From positions 1 to 6,640 of the forward strand of contig CAILAO010000128.1 of the NCBI GenBank assembly GCA_903832105.1: a stretch of DNA of 6,640 nt, given 5' to 3'. Made by a program: the position numbers and the translations under genes. Under the pieces are notes generated by a model. It had not been told where the DNA came from, ran no database searches, and worked only from the letters and a program-made list of their open reading frames with translations. Shown piece after piece: positions 5,439-6,640 of the stretch (the stretch's first letter is position 1; every line of letters starts with the position of its first letter). The DNA comes from an uncultured Pseudomonadota bacterium. GTDB taxonomy: Bacteria > Bdellovibrionota_B > Oligoflexia > Oligoflexales > CAILAO01.

Positions 5439-6578
5439 ATGAAAAGACGTACATTCTTTTTAAAATCATTCTTTCTAATAGGTCTCTCTTTCGTACTCGA
5501 TCAGGGCGCTCTAGCGAGTGATGATCTTGCGAGTCGTGAAGCTGCGGCTGCCAAGCTCATGTCAGATGCTAATCTTCTTTCGCAGTTCTCTGGACGTTAT
5601 AAGAGCGTCCGCGACCACTACGTCGTCGGAGAGGGTGGTCTTCAGAAATCCGTTCAAACATGGTTAAAGGATGTCGATTTCTGGATGGACATTTGGTTTA
5701 AAGTCTTGGCATATGGAGATCTAGCCGGTTCAGATGTCAACCTTTCAGCCATCCAATCAAATATCGAGCCCCTTCTTAAAGAGCAAGAAATTCTTCTGGT
5801 CCTGCTTGTGGAAGAATCACATAAAATCCGCGAGATGTCAGACATCGCGTTAGGCATTTTGCAAAAAGCTCTCCCTATTGCACCCGATACCCTTCCTCAA
5901 AACCGCGATATCGTCGACCGAGCGATCGAAAGAACAAATGATTTGAAGCAATCGATTACGATATTAGGCGCCACCCCTGATAAACGTATCCGAGAGCTCG
6001 CAAAGCTTGCGGAACCGGGCCGCGATGGCGTGATCGCAAAACTCAGGGCGAATCTGCTGACCATAGGCCGCGCTGATCTCGTCACACAACTTGATCGCGT
6101 TGGTTTGATTTTAAAAGCTGAAATGATCATCGACCCATATTTGACAAAGCTTGAATCGGATGAGAGGAAGATGAGCAAGCAGTTTATATTCCTTCAAGTG
6201 TTCGCAATGCAAGAAACCCTGCTTCAATCGAGACATGATTGTTCTCGTACCAAAGACGCCATCGAAAGCGTTAAGACCGAATTACCGCCTTCTCTTATTA
6301 AAGCATCTCAAGATCGATCAGACATTTTATGCCGAACGATCGAAAACTATCAGCAGCAAATGACAGAGCTAAACATGAGCCTCTCTGAGATTGTGAAAGC
6401 ACAGTCTTCTCAGTTTGCTGAATTCTTCGCCACACGTTGCAAGTCCAATGCGCCTTTTCCCTATTGCGAAAAAGTCGCACTGCTTGCGTCTATTAAGCCT
6501 GAAGAGTTCAGCCATATGGATGATAATCGGCTCAAATTTGTAGAGAATTCCTGGCGAAATATTCAGGACCAACAATAA
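5439..6578 (+). CDS. secreted all-helical protein of unknown function (379 aa)
   Basis: Family not recognised. Residues 1-26 are a Sec signal peptide: basic KRR, a hydrophobic core (FFLKSFFLIGLSFVL, 6-20) and an Ala-Leu-Ala26 cleavage site. The mature chain (about 353 aa) is nearly all helix by composition: long Leu/Glu/Lys/Arg stretches with heptad-like spacing, for example LLKEQEILLVLLVEESHKI (112-130) and about 160-220 and 270-335, broken by Pro/Gly turns near 145-153 and 177-181. Cysteines occur only in the C-terminal third (268, 298, 334, 343), enough for two disulfides clamping a helical bundle. There is no catalytic motif. It is transcribed away from the Hint/subtilase operon and followed after 20 nt by another gene, so it is probably the first gene of a second operon. 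Being exported and helical, it might be a partner of the divergent operon's proteins or a surface coiled-coil structure; both are guesses. Confidence 0.82.
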   Translation: MKRRTFFLKSFFLIGLSFVLDQGALASDDLASREAAAAKLMSDANLLSQFSGRYKSVRDHYVVGEGGLQKSVQTWLKDVDFWMDIWFKVLAYGDLAGSDVNLSAIQSNIEPLLKEQEILLVLLVEESHKIREMSDIALGILQKALPIAPDTLPQNRDIVDRAIERTNDLKQSITILGATPDKRIRELAKLAEPGRDGVIAKLRANLLTIGRADLVTQLDRVGLILKAEMIIDPYLTKLESDERKMSKQFIFLQVFAMQETLLQSRHDCSRTKDAIESVKTELPPSLIKASQDRSDILCRTIENYQQQMTELNMSLSEIVKAQSSQFAEFFATRCKSNAPFPYCEKVALLASIKPEEFSHMDDNRLKFVENSWRNIQDQQ

Positions 6579-6598
6579 ATTAAAGAAAGGACACTCAC

Positions 6599-6640
6599 AT
6601 GAGACTGATTAAATATTCGCCAATTCTAAGGCTTCACATG
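6599..6640 (+). CDS. start of next gene, partial (14 codons visible)
   Basis: An ATG at 6599-6601 follows the 379-aa protein gene by 20 nt and is preceded by GAAAGGA (6585-6591) at 7 nt spacing, a good ribosome binding site. The visible residues MRLIKYSPILRLHM are open to the window edge. The Arg/Lys followed by hydrophobic residues could be the beginning of another signal peptide or membrane anchor, but 14 residues are too few to say. Spacing implies co-transcription with the gene before it. Confidence 0.6.
   Translation, partial: MRLIKYSPILRLHM

Noticed and set aside
1..6640. CRISPR array, tRNA or rRNA genes
   Set aside because: No regularly spaced repeats beyond the two-copy elements described, and no tRNA-like cloverleaf or rRNA sequence was seen by eye.

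Overview
The window looks like a piece of a Gram-negative bacterial chromosome of moderate GC content. Every intact gene encodes a protein with an export signal: Sec signal peptides, one lipobox and one signal anchor. Strong AGGAGG-type ribosome binding sites decide most starts. The mix of Cys-containing secreted orphans, a stand-alone Hint protein, a divergent subtilase lipoprotein and an IS91-type transposase tail would suit a predatory or environmental delta/oligoflexia-type bacterium (for example Bdellovibrionota). That taxonomic guess is inference; no marker gene is present.

Layout. Positions 1-256 (minus) hold the C-terminal tail of an IS91-type transposase, cut at the window edge and lacking its N-terminal body. 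Positions 288-4901 (minus) form a compact five-gene operon. In transcription order it encodes a 278-aa secreted protein (Cys-rich head, helical tail), a 265-aa secreted protein with a C-terminal Hint domain, a 286-aa single-pass membrane-anchored helical protein, a 470-aa lipoprotein resembling a divergent subtilisin-like peptidase, and a 206-aa secreted, probably beta-rich protein. Gaps are 47 and 21 nt, then a 4-nt ATGA overlap, then 20 nt. Positions 4902-5438 are a 537-nt divergent intergenic region with a tandem near-palindromic repeat but no convincing gene. Positions 5439-6578 (plus) encode a 379-aa secreted, almost wholly helical protein, and a further gene starts at 6599, 20 nt after it, and runs off the window.

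How they may work together (inference). The operon brings together a self-processing Hint module behind a small Cys-rich domain, a membrane- or lipid-anchored protease-like protein and several exported structural proteins without enzymatic signatures. This is what one would expect of an envelope or extracellular assembly in which a small Cys-rich domain is released or transferred by Hint chemistry and matured or controlled by a protease. No toxin, immunity, secretion-channel or phage gene is visible, so the role stays open.
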